A stretch of DNA of 5,891 bases. It comes from Rhodothermales bacterium (GTDB lineage: Bacteria; Bacteroidota; Rhodothermia; Rhodothermales; UBA10348). Location: the NCBI GenBank assembly GCA_030833605.1, contig JAURGV010000153.1, positions 1 through 5,891 of the forward strand. Reading direction: 5' to 3'. The notes beneath the pieces were generated by a model. That model was given only the letters and a program-made list of their open reading frames with translations, ran no database searches and was not told the origin of the DNA. Position numbers and translations under genes: made by a program. Positions 1 through 5,891 of this stretch are shown one piece after another (position 1 is the stretch's first letter; each line of letters begins with the position of its first letter).

Positions 1-163
1 TAACCATCACCGCGCCGCAGACGTGGTAACCGCCAATCTGACTTTTTTGGAAGAACTGGAATTGAAAGAACATCTCTCTCCGACTCGTAAAAATGGATTG
101 GATGCCATGATAAGACAGATTCGACTTCATGCAGCCCACATTGACGCTCACGGAGCAGCCTAA
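1..163 (+). CDS. sufE: SufE cysteine desulfuration protein, C-terminal end (5' truncated by window)
   Basis: Reading from base 2, 53 codons are open before the TAA at 161-163. The peptide contains FLEELELKEHLSPTRKNGL followed by DAMIRQIR, which matches the well-known SufE C-terminus (a 'LGL..HLSPSRSNGL.AMI..IR' pattern). SufE accepts persulfide sulfur from the cysteine desulfurase SufS and passes it to the SufBCD scaffold in the cytoplasm. The catalytic cysteine lies in the missing N-terminal part, so activity cannot be judged here. The next gene starts 17 bases downstream on the same strand and is also an Fe-S assembly factor, which supports the call and a shared transcript. The identification rests on recognised motif similarity of a short fragment; no other family with this ending comes to mind. 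Confidence 0.82.
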   Translation, partial: NHHRAADVVTANLTFLEELELKEHLSPTRKNGLDAMIRQIRLHAAHIDAHGAA

Positions 164-180
164 AATTAATCAAGACGTCC

Positions 181-651
181 ATGCACTTTAGCTCTAAAGA
201 TCAATTAGAAGACGCCGCCTCAGACAAAGGGGCCGGTACCACCCCGGCCGGGCACAGGATTGAAGCGAGTTCTGCTCTTGCATCTCAGACCCCTTCTTCA
301 GAACCCACGAAAGTGATGCCTTCCGACGAATCGGAGTGGGTTACCGACGAAGTACTAGAAAATCGCATCGTAGAAGCCATTAAATCGGTATACGATCCAG
401 AAATTCCGGTAAACGTGTATGATTTAGGTCTGATTTACGGCGTCGTCATCAACCCTGACCGCACGGTAAACATATCGATGACCTTAACGACTCCTAACTG
501 TCCCGCAGCCGGATTCTTGCCAGGCCAGGTAGAAATGCGTGTTAGACATGTACCCGGCGTGGAAGATGCCTTAGTGGACATCACGTTTGATCCACCTTAT
601 TCGCCTGACATGATGTCGGACGAGGCCAAACTAGAATTAGGGTTTTTATAG
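181..651 (+). CDS. SUF-associated MIP18/DUF59 iron-sulfur assembly protein (SufT-like), with N-terminal extension
   Basis: A 156-residue protein. Residues about 57-156 form a MIP18 (DUF59, FeS_assembly_P) domain: the signature DPEIPVNVYDLGLIY at 72-86, a strand with MTLTTPNCPAA at 100-110 containing the conserved Cys107, and the ending DPPYSPDMMSDEAKLELG at 137-154, typical of the short suf-operon members in Bacteroidota. These proteins help mature or deliver Fe-S clusters; the exact step is not settled. Residues 1-52 are polar, rich in Ser, Ala, Thr and Pro, and look disordered; family members usually lack them and are about 100-110 residues long. The start at 181 is chosen because the frame is open from there and it lies 17 bases after the sufE stop. 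ATG at 316 (Met46) is an alternative giving a normal-sized protein. No clear Shine-Dalgarno precedes either. The stop codon lies inside the end of the opposing peptidase gene. Confidence 0.88.
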   Translation: MHFSSKDQLEDAASDKGAGTTPAGHRIEASSALASQTPSSEPTKVMPSDESEWVTDEVLENRIVEAIKSVYDPEIPVNVYDLGLIYGVVINPDRTVNISMTLTTPNCPAAGFLPGQVEMRVRHVPGVEDALVDITFDPPYSPDMMSDEAKLELGFL

Positions 652-3000
652 CGCTTCGCGCGGTGCTCGTTCTCCGAAGGTGTACTCTTTTGGCGGGTCG
701 GTCCCAATCAGGTGTTTAACAAAGTAGTCCCAACGCCTGCGCATCCAGTAATCACCTTGACGAAAGCCATGCCCACTGTTTGGAAACATGAGCAGGTCAA
801 AATCCTTATTGGCTTCCATCAGCTTTTCTACCAGAACCAAGGTGTTGTTGGGCGGCACGTTGGAATCGAGTGTTCCGTGGGCAATCAATAATCGACCTTT
901 CAAATTGTCGACTTCCAATTGCGTCGCTTGGTTGTCGTAGTTGGTCGAGCCATCTTCGTTTTCAACCAAAAGTCCCTGCCATTTTTCACCCCAGTGGTCC
1001 GCATACGTTCGGTTGTCATGATTTCCAGCACCAGATACGGCCACATCATAGAAATCTGGATAGCGCATCATCGCGGCGGCTGATGCGAACCCTCCTCCAG
1101 AATGTCCCCAAATACCAACTCGTTCGACATCAAGGTAGGTGTACCGGCGTGCCATTTCTTTTATGGCTGCAATTTGATCCGGCAACGTATTGTCTCCCAT
1201 GTTGCCATAATACGTGTCGTGGAACGATTTAGAGCGCCCAGGGGTGCCCATTCCATCCACTTCAATGACAACAAACCCCAATTCCGCTACCGCTTGCTTA
1301 TCACTTCTTGCACTGGAAAAGGATCGAGACCCCACACTGCCGGATTGAGGACCCGGATAGATGTAGTTCAAAACAGGATACTTTTTATTCGTATCCAAAT
1401 TGGAAGGGGTATACATCAGACCGTAAATGTCTGTTTTCCCGTCTCTGCCTTTGACTTTAATTTGCATGGGAGCCTGCCATCCGGTGGCTAAAAGGGCGCT
1501 GATGTCCGCTTTCTCCAACGTGACCATCAACTTGCCATCTAATCTTCGAACAGCTGCGACCTGTGGAACATCGGGTTGAGAATAGGTATCGACGAAATAT
1601 GACCTATTGGGAGAAAAAGAATACGAATGCGTTCCGTAGTCCGGAGTCAAAAGCGTAAGACCGGACCCATCAAAGTTGATTTTATATAGATAGGTGAAGT
1701 AGGGATCCCCATTTTCTCTACCCGATCCGACAAAGTAGATAACCCTTGCGTCTTGGTCGATGTAATCGATGGTTCTTACGTTCCAGTTCCCTTTGGTGAT
1801 CTGGTTTTTCAGTTGGCCGGTTTTTTGGTCGTATAGGTACAAATGTCCCCAGTTATCACGCTCCGAAAACCAAATAAACTCGTCGGAATCTGATAAAAAT
1901 CGCCAGTTTAAGTCACCAATTCCAGATTCAAAAAATGTATCCTGGTGCTCATGAAACACATCTTTAACGGCTCCAGTCTCTGGATTAGCCATTCTTAACC
2001 AAACATCTTGGTGGTTTCTAGACGTAGATACGAATGATAATTCCTTGCTATCTGCACTCCATTCAACGTCTGCCCACGTTCCTCGGTACGCAACGTGGTC
2101 GGTTATGGTCGAACGGTGGGCATCGGGTGGCATGTCTAAACGAACCACTGTGGCCGTAGGAACGTCTATGACGACACGTTCAATCTTAAAAACCAAACTG
2201 TCTCCGGGAAGTGGATATTTCCATGATTGCACCTCTGGATGACCGGTCGCAGTCGATACCAAATGCATACTTCCAACCCCACGTCCGTCATGTTGGAATG
2301 TCGCTATTTTCTTTGAATCAGGAGACCAAACTAGAACAGGGCCATCTCCTTTCGTCCAGCCGGCATTGTTGGTCGCGTACCCAAAATCTTCTTCCCTATC
2401 AGTGGTTAAGGGGCGTTCAATTTTAGTTGCTTTCTCGCGCACCCAAAGATTGTGGTCTTTAATAAAGGCTTCCAGCTTCCCATCTGGAGAAGCTACTTCA
2501 ACACTACGGAAACGGCGCATCATCGCAGCCCGTTCATCTACCGCATCGTCTTTCTTTCCGTTGGAGACAGCGACGGATTCACAGCGATAGCGATTTAGTG
2601 TACAGGAAAATGACCTACCACCGGCTTCAAAAGCAATACTTTTTTGGTCATTTGAAAAAGTAAACGTTGTGAAAGGGAGCGCATTGCCTGTGTATACCGA
2701 ATCCAGCTGGGCAGAAATGGCCGTCGCTAATCGATCGTGATTAAATGCCAACTCCCGTGTTCCTTTCGCAGCATCGACGAAAACGAATTCTGATCCTGCT
2801 GAAATTGAATTACGATACCACATTTCGGTATCGGAAACCCAAACAGGGGAAACGGAATCTTTGAAAACCAACGGCGCCGTGTAATTGCGAAGGAATCCTT
2901 CTGCACGCGCATAATCTTCAACCGTAACCTGTTGTGCTGCTAACGGTTGCAGTGATATGGCAACAAACCATGCAATGAACAAATAAACAACTTTTCGCAT
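646..3000 (-). CDS. Secreted S9-family serine peptidase (dipeptidyl-peptidase IV-like, beta-propeller plus alpha/beta hydrolase)
   Basis: 784 residues from the ATG at 3000. An in-frame GTG three codons upstream (3009) is possible, but the ATG places a clean signal peptide at the N-terminus: MRKVV, a hydrophobic core, then cleavage near PLAA/QQ (about residue 22), so export to the periplasm or beyond is expected. Residues about 90-500 resemble the DPP-IV N-terminal eight-bladed propeller, with repeated 'WSPDSKK'-type blade motifs at about 225-231 and 314-320. The C-terminal hydrolase domain has nucleophile Ser634 in GHSGGG, Asp712 in HGTLDSNV and His744 in SGHGF, with a likely oxyanion Tyr548 in YIYPGP, so the triad is complete. 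The propeller segment that carries the Glu-Glu pair of true DPP-IV is shortened here (see finding), so cleavage of N-terminal dipeptides is not assured. The only cysteines are 133 and 140. The TPM gene lies 83 bases upstream on the same strand and may be co-transcribed; I see no terminator between them. Confidence 0.92.
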   Translation of the reverse strand: MRKVVYLFIAWFVAISLQPLAAQQVTVEDYARAEGFLRNYTAPLVFKDSVSPVWVSDTEMWYRNSISAGSEFVFVDAAKGTRELAFNHDRLATAISAQLDSVYTGNALPFTTFTFSNDQKSIAFEAGGRSFSCTLNRYRCESVAVSNGKKDDAVDERAAMMRRFRSVEVASPDGKLEAFIKDHNLWVREKATKIERPLTTDREEDFGYATNNAGWTKGDGPVLVWSPDSKKIATFQHDGRGVGSMHLVSTATGHPEVQSWKYPLPGDSLVFKIERVVIDVPTATVVRLDMPPDAHRSTITDHVAYRGTWADVEWSADSKELSFVSTSRNHQDVWLRMANPETGAVKDVFHEHQDTFFESGIGDLNWRFLSDSDEFIWFSERDNWGHLYLYDQKTGQLKNQITKGNWNVRTIDYIDQDARVIYFVGSGRENGDPYFTYLYKINFDGSGLTLLTPDYGTHSYSFSPNRSYFVDTYSQPDVPQVAAVRRLDGKLMVTLEKADISALLATGWQAPMQIKVKGRDGKTDIYGLMYTPSNLDTNKKYPVLNYIYPGPQSGSVGSRSFSSARSDKQAVAELGFVVIEVDGMGTPGRSKSFHDTYYGNMGDNTLPDQIAAIKEMARRYTYLDVERVGIWGHSGGGFASAAAMMRYPDFYDVAVSGAGNHDNRTYADHWGEKWQGLLVENEDGSTNYDNQATQLEVDNLKGRLLIAHGTLDSNVPPNNTLVLVEKLMEANKDFDLLMFPNSGHGFRQGDYWMRRRWDYFVKHLIGTDPPKEYTFGERAPREAL

Positions 3001-3083
3001 CTTGACCACTCTATGACTATCCCTTTTTTAGTAGACCCAACAAGGTCAGCACACAAGCAGGGATTGTCAAGTAGAAGTCAGCG

Positions 3084-3740
3084 CTAAAATTGAGGCTCGT
3101 TTGAGAGTTCATTGGTATCGTCAGACTGCCTCTCTAGTCCGAGTTTTTCCAACAATTCGCCGCATCCCTCAATTCCCGCAATCAGTCCATCGACCAGCTT
3201 CCCTTCTCGGATGCCCTGAACAACCACAGCTACAATCTCAGTCCAGTCTTCTGCGGTTACTTTCGCATTGATCCCCTTGTCTCCCAACACTTCAACACGG
3301 TGCTCAAACAGGGAAACATAAAGCACAACGCCCGTCCGATCCTTGGTTAGGAATACTTCGTTATCTAAAAAAGCTTGCTTCGCTCCAGTATGCACGGACT
3401 CATCTAGGCTTTGGTTAGCGATCAAAAGTCGTCTAAAAAAGGGCCAGTTTTTAGCAGCCAGGAAAAACAAAAGTGCCCCGACCAATAAAAACGAGGGCAA
3501 TACAGCGAGCGAGAATTCATTGCCTACATCCCAGCCCGGTGTATAAAAAGCATACACCTCATAAGAAACCAAGCCGATTAGTGAACCAAAAAACAGGGCT
3601 TTCCAATCCGTTTCTCCATATTCAGACGATGAAGCGACGATTACAGGAACGATCTCGCCGGACGTACGCCCTTCCGCTTTTTCAACGGCATCTTTGATTT
3701 GGGCACCTTCTTGCGGAGAAAACAACGGTTTGCTCGGCAT
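3084..3740 (-). CDS. Membrane-anchored TPM-domain (DUF477 family) protein
   Basis: 218 residues from the ATG at 3740. The frame stays open upstream to an ATG at 3875, but that start lies within a terminator hairpin and the extra 45 residues (Cys-rich, basic) do not resemble the family, so 3740 is chosen. An opening helix and strand with TSGEIVPVIV at 26-35 is the classic TPM start. Two membrane segments follow, at about 48-66 and 76-97. The remainder of the domain is split off after them: DRTGVVLYVSLFEHRVEVL at 134-152, then DKGINAKV, a Trp and EGKLVDGLIAGI at 179-190. Basic residues after the second segment (FFRR) suggest both halves sit in the cytoplasm, by the positive-inside rule. TPM proteins are linked to phosphatase activity, photosystem repair or respiratory complex upkeep in different organisms; no role is assigned here. 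No LemA gene, a frequent partner, is adjacent. The 104 bases between this start and the upstream terminator must hold its promoter, but I see no convincing match to a consensus there. Confidence 0.85.
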   Translation of the reverse strand: MPSKPLFSPQEGAQIKDAVEKAEGRTSGEIVPVIVASSSEYGETDWKALFFGSLIGLVSYEVYAFYTPGWDVGNEFSLAVLPSFLLVGALLFFLAAKNWPFFRRLLIANQSLDESVHTGAKQAFLDNEVFLTKDRTGVVLYVSLFEHRVEVLGDKGINAKVTAEDWTEIVAVVVQGIREGKLVDGLIAGIEGCGELLEKLGLERQSDDTNELSNEPQF

Positions 3741-3844
3741 AATAATTCTGACCGGTTTAATGTTTTTTGGTGTTCTACAATACGCCCTTGCGTAGCAGCT
3801 ATACGAAGCGCATTTCCATACGTTTCGAGCTGCTTCCAACGTAC

Positions 3845-3892
3845 AAAAAAGCTGGGGGCTTTCCCGTAGGCACACGGGAAAGCCCCCAGCTT
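3845..3892 (-). terminator. Strong rho-independent terminator of the META lipoprotein gene
   Basis: A perfect 17-base inverted repeat (3851-3867 with 3874-3890), extendable to 19 pairs through flanking A-T pairs, encloses a 6-base loop. It is G+C rich, with a GGGGG/CCCCC core. On the minus strand the hairpin is followed directly by six T residues (the A-run at 3845-3850). It begins 24 bases after the lipoprotein stop codon at 3917. On the + strand no T-run follows, so it should act in one direction only. It isolates the lipoprotein from the TPM gene downstream on the same strand. Confidence 0.93.
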
Positions 3893-3916
3893 AGTTAAAA
3901 ACACCTTTAGGTGGAA

Positions 3917-4360
3917 TTATTGGATGGAAAAGGACAGAAATCCTTCATTTGCTGCCGAAATCGTCAGTGCTTTTTCGTCAACAGTGAAAGTTCGAGCCTC
4001 TCTTAATCCTGCGGTCACCCGCTGTAGATCCGTGGATGAGGAACAGTCAGAAGACAGGGTGAGCGGCCCAACGGAGATTCCTCCATTGTCACTCAACGTA
4101 TAGTCCCCAGAAAAATCCCCGCACGATGCTGATCCAACTAGACTTCCATTTTCTTCAAACTGAACCGAAATCTGACGGTCGTGTGCGACCAGCGTTTCCG
4201 CCCGGTAAAACACAATTTCAAGTCGCCATTCGGATTCATGAAGATATCGTCTGTGTCGATCGTCTTCTTCTTCCACAACTACAATGCAGCCTGAAAGAAA
4301 TAAAGCCAAGAGAAAGAATGAAATTCCTCCCCCTAAAAAGAAGCGGTTTGTCTGCTTCAT
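3917..4360 (-). CDS. META/HslJ-like domain lipoprotein
   Basis: 147 residues. The N-terminus is a lipoprotein signal: basic start (MKQTNR), a hydrophobic stretch, then lipobox LSGC with the acylated Cys25. The next residues are IVVV and an acidic run EEEDD at 30-34, then a His/Arg patch. From Trp45 on it follows the META/HslJ pattern: W.LE, an 'ISVQFEENGSLVGSASC' strand pair ending at Cys80, GDYTL at 85-89, GPLTLSSDC ending at Cys106, a helix, and a closing 'LTISAANEGFLSF' pair. The usual Cys-Asn of the family is Cys80-Gly81 here. The domain is small and beta-rich; in E. coli HslJ it is tied to novobiocin resistance and heat shock, but no function can be given here. It should be anchored in the outer membrane. 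It has its own terminator and is divergent from the decarboxylase gene, so it is probably a single-gene unit. The start is preceded by an A-rich stretch and no Shine-Dalgarno. Confidence 0.83.
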   Translation of the reverse strand: MKQTNRFFLGGGISFFLLALFLSGCIVVVEEEDDRHRRYLHESEWRLEIVFYRAETLVAHDRQISVQFEENGSLVGSASCGDFSGDYTLSDNGGISVGPLTLSSDCSSSTDLQRVTAGLREARTFTVDEKALTISAANEGFLSFSIQ

Positions 4361-4375
4361 CTTATTCTATGTTTG
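4347..4375 (+). promoter_or_regulatory. Candidate Bacteroidota-type promoter for the decarboxylase gene
   Basis: TTTG at 4347-4350 and TATGTTTG at 4368-4375 are separated by 17 bases. The second box fits the Bacteroidota -7 consensus TAnnTTTG exactly and the first fits the -33 box TTTG. Transcription would start near 4382, leaving a leader of about 170 bases before the ATG at 4553. The -33 box lies within the first codons of the opposing lipoprotein gene. In the leader I see only short, weak inverted repeats and no recognisable riboswitch. A weaker -7-like TATTTTG at 4487-4493 is nearer the gene but lacks a matching -33 box. The short motif could occur by chance. Confidence 0.38.
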
Positions 4376-4552
4376 ATTCGTGATGTTGATCGCGAACCCC
4401 TACTTCCCTAGCCGCTGTTCAAATACGCGGAGTAACACCATAGTTTTTCTTTAGGGATAATCAACGAACTAGAACCGTGTAGTATGTATTTTGTCGCTCT
4501 AGACGTGTCCCAACATTAACCGCCTCTTTTTCAAACATTAAACCCTTCTTGC

Positions 4553-5891
4553 ATGAAACCCGTCGACCAAGCCGAATTTTCGCAAGTGAGTCAGGCCATA
4601 CAAGCCATTTTACCAGCGTTGGAAGCGTTTTATAAGTTTGAAGGGCCTGATAATGCTGCCCGAAATGCCCAATCGTGGAAAAGCGTTTTGGATTCCCCCC
4701 TTCCATCTGAAGGGTCCGGTTTGCAACCTGTTTTAGAGATCCTCTCCGATGTGATCATTCCCAATGGGCTCCGCAACGGACATCCCGGGTTTTCAGGCTG
4801 GGTAACCACTTCACCTACCTCAAGTGGGGCTGCTGCTCACCTAGCGGCAGCTATCGCTGGTTCGCAGCGGTACTGGATTCATGCCTTCAACTACTTGGAA
4901 TCATTGAGTTTAGAATGGTTAAAACAACTTTTAGCGTTACCCTCGAGCTGGCAAGGGACGTATACCAGTGGCGGATCTTCGGCGAACCTAATCGGCCTTG
5001 GAGCAGCACGTCAGTGGGCTTTTGAACAAGCCGGATTTGATCCGTCCATGAATGGGGTTCAAGGCGCGCCGTTATTTCGTATTTATGCGAGCGTCGAAGT
5101 GCATCACGTGGTTAATCGAGCGGCAGCGGTTCTTGGAATAGGACGACGTGCCGTAGTTGGCATTCCTACTACGCCCGAACACATTATTGACGTTGACCTG
5201 CTAGAACAACGACTGAAAGCTGATGCAGCGCAAGGCATTAGGCCACTAGCCCTCGTGGCAACAGCAGGTACGGTAAACCTCGGGACCATTGACCCCATTA
5301 ACAAGATGGCCGATTTAGCCCAGAAATACGGGGCTTGGCTACACGTTGATGGCGCTTATGGACTGTTTGGCAAGTTGGACGATCGCATCGCGCACTTATA
5401 TGAAGGAATCGAACGTGCCGATTCGGCAGTGGCAGATCCTCATAAATGGATGGCCGCCCCTCTTGGGAATGGAGTAACGTTTGTGCGAGATGCCGCTCTG
5501 CTGAGTCGGGCATTTACGCTTGAGCCAGCTGCGTATCTCGAAGGTTCGGTCACTCAAAAGGGTTCGCTTGAATCTCCGTTTGATGATTTTGGAAAGCCTT
5601 ATTTCGACTTCAATCTAGATCAATCTGCCCCTTCTCGAGGCGTCGCGGTCTGGGCCATCCTAAAAGAGATTGGTGCGTCGGGCATGAAAGAGAGAGTGGT
5701 TCGCCACAATTCGTTCGCAAGATTATTGGCTGTAAAAGCAACCACGGAGGACGATTTAGAACTGCTCGCGGACCCGGTTTTATCCATTTGTTGCTTTCGC
5801 TTCAACAACGGGCAGCATAGCGAGGCCGCTTTAAACGAAATAAACACGGACATTGCGACGAGACTTCGCGGCGAAAGTCAATTTGTGCCCT
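4553..5891 (+). CDS. PLP-dependent group II amino-acid decarboxylase (aromatic-L-amino-acid decarboxylase-like), 3' truncated by window
   Basis: 446 codons are open from the ATG at 4553 to the window edge with no stop; family members are about 470-500 residues, so little is missing. The fold-type I decarboxylase (Pfam Pyridoxal_deC) landmarks are present in order: NGHPGFSGWV at 75-84, TSGGSSANL at 138-146 (phosphate binding), the cofactor-stacking His184 in SVEVHHVV, TAGTVNLGTIDP at 237-248, Asp266 in LHVDGAYG (pairs with the pyridine nitrogen), and Lys298 in ADPHKWM (Schiff base). Tyr328 in EPAAYLEG aligns with the catalytic-loop Tyr that favours decarboxylation over aldehyde formation in aromatic decarboxylases. 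It should release CO2 from an amino acid in the cytoplasm to give an amine. The substrate (aromatic, glutamate or other) cannot be told from these motifs, and the neighbours give no pathway clue. No Shine-Dalgarno is visible before the start; the stretch before it is A/T-rich. Confidence 0.9.
   Translation, partial: MKPVDQAEFSQVSQAIQAILPALEAFYKFEGPDNAARNAQSWKSVLDSPLPSEGSGLQPVLEILSDVIIPNGLRNGHPGFSGWVTTSPTSSGAAAHLAAAIAGSQRYWIHAFNYLESLSLEWLKQLLALPSSWQGTYTSGGSSANLIGLGAARQWAFEQAGFDPSMNGVQGAPLFRIYASVEVHHVVNRAAAVLGIGRRAVVGIPTTPEHIIDVDLLEQRLKADAAQGIRPLALVATAGTVNLGTIDPINKMADLAQKYGAWLHVDGAYGLFGKLDDRIAHLYEGIERADSAVADPHKWMAAPLGNGVTFVRDAALLSRAFTLEPAAYLEGSVTQKGSLESPFDDFGKPYFDFNLDQSAPSRGVAVWAILKEIGASGMKERVVRHNSFARLLAVKATTEDDLELLADPVLSICCFRFNNGQHSEAALNEINTDIATRLRGESQFVP

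Noticed and set aside
651..661. GCGC-TTC-GCGC hairpin as a shared terminator for the convergent genes
   Set aside because: The stem is only four pairs and neither strand has a T-run after it; the T-run at 643-647 lies on the wrong side.
870..1491. Two overlapping + strand open frames of 120 and 129 codons
   Set aside because: They lie wholly opposite the catalytic domain of the S9 peptidase, whose motifs are intact; their translations show no recognisable domain.
3741..3875. N-terminal extension of the TPM protein from an ATG at 3875
   Set aside because: The start codon lies inside the terminator hairpin at 3845-3892, the added 45 residues are basic and Cys-rich with no family resemblance, and the TPM domain begins normally at the ATG at 3740.
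4376..4552. Riboswitch or structured leader before the decarboxylase
   Set aside because: Only 4-5 base-pair complementarities (for example CCGC/GCGG at about 4412-4430, CTAGA/TCTAG at about 4469-4502) with long loops; no known riboswitch core is recognisable.
4461..4706. Minus-strand 81-codon open frame between the lipoprotein and decarboxylase
   Set aside because: It overlaps the first 50 codons of the decarboxylase in antisense, and its product resembles nothing I know.
5104..5853. Three minus-strand open frames opposite the decarboxylase
   Set aside because: They are antisense to conserved active-site regions of a clear enzyme gene and have skewed, low-complexity compositions.
1..5891. 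A novel multi-gene defence, mobile or CRISPR-type system
   Set aside because: All six coding regions belong to recognisable housekeeping or envelope families, there are no spaced direct repeats, transposase or integrase motifs, and no base-composition break that I can see.

Overview
The window most likely comes from a chromosome of the phylum Bacteroidota. This is inferred from gene content (a suf-cluster end with a MIP18-family gene, a secreted S9 peptidase, an acidic-tagged lipoprotein), from the absence of a clear Shine-Dalgarno sequence before every start codon, and from one candidate promoter that fits the Bacteroidota TTTG / TAnnTTTG consensus. Genus cannot be read from the sequence.

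Layout. On the + strand, 1-163 is the 3' end of sufE (sulfur transfer for Fe-S cluster assembly). After 17 bases comes 181-651, a MIP18/DUF59 Fe-S assembly factor with an unusual N-terminal extension. This looks like the tail of a suf operon. It runs head-on into a minus-strand gene for a secreted S9-family serine peptidase (646-3000), and the two coding regions overlap by 6 bases at their stop codons. Upstream of the peptidase on the same strand is a membrane-anchored TPM-domain protein (3084-3740). A very strong intrinsic terminator (3845-3892) separates it from the next minus-strand gene, a small META/HslJ-like lipoprotein (3917-4360). A 192-base divergent gap follows, with a possible + strand promoter at its left edge. 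From 4553 to the window end lies the first 446 codons of a PLP-dependent group II amino-acid decarboxylase.

Together these read as three or four unrelated transcription units: Fe-S assembly, envelope peptidase plus TPM protein, envelope lipoprotein, and amino-acid decarboxylase. There is no mobile element, CRISPR array, tRNA or rRNA that I can see, and no sign of a defence or other novel multi-gene system. No gene-free stretch exceeds 300 bases. The points most worth checking are the S9 peptidase lacking the usual DPP-IV Glu-Glu loop, the possible surface-export signal of the lipoprotein, the overlapping convergent ends, and the N-terminal extension of the MIP18 protein.
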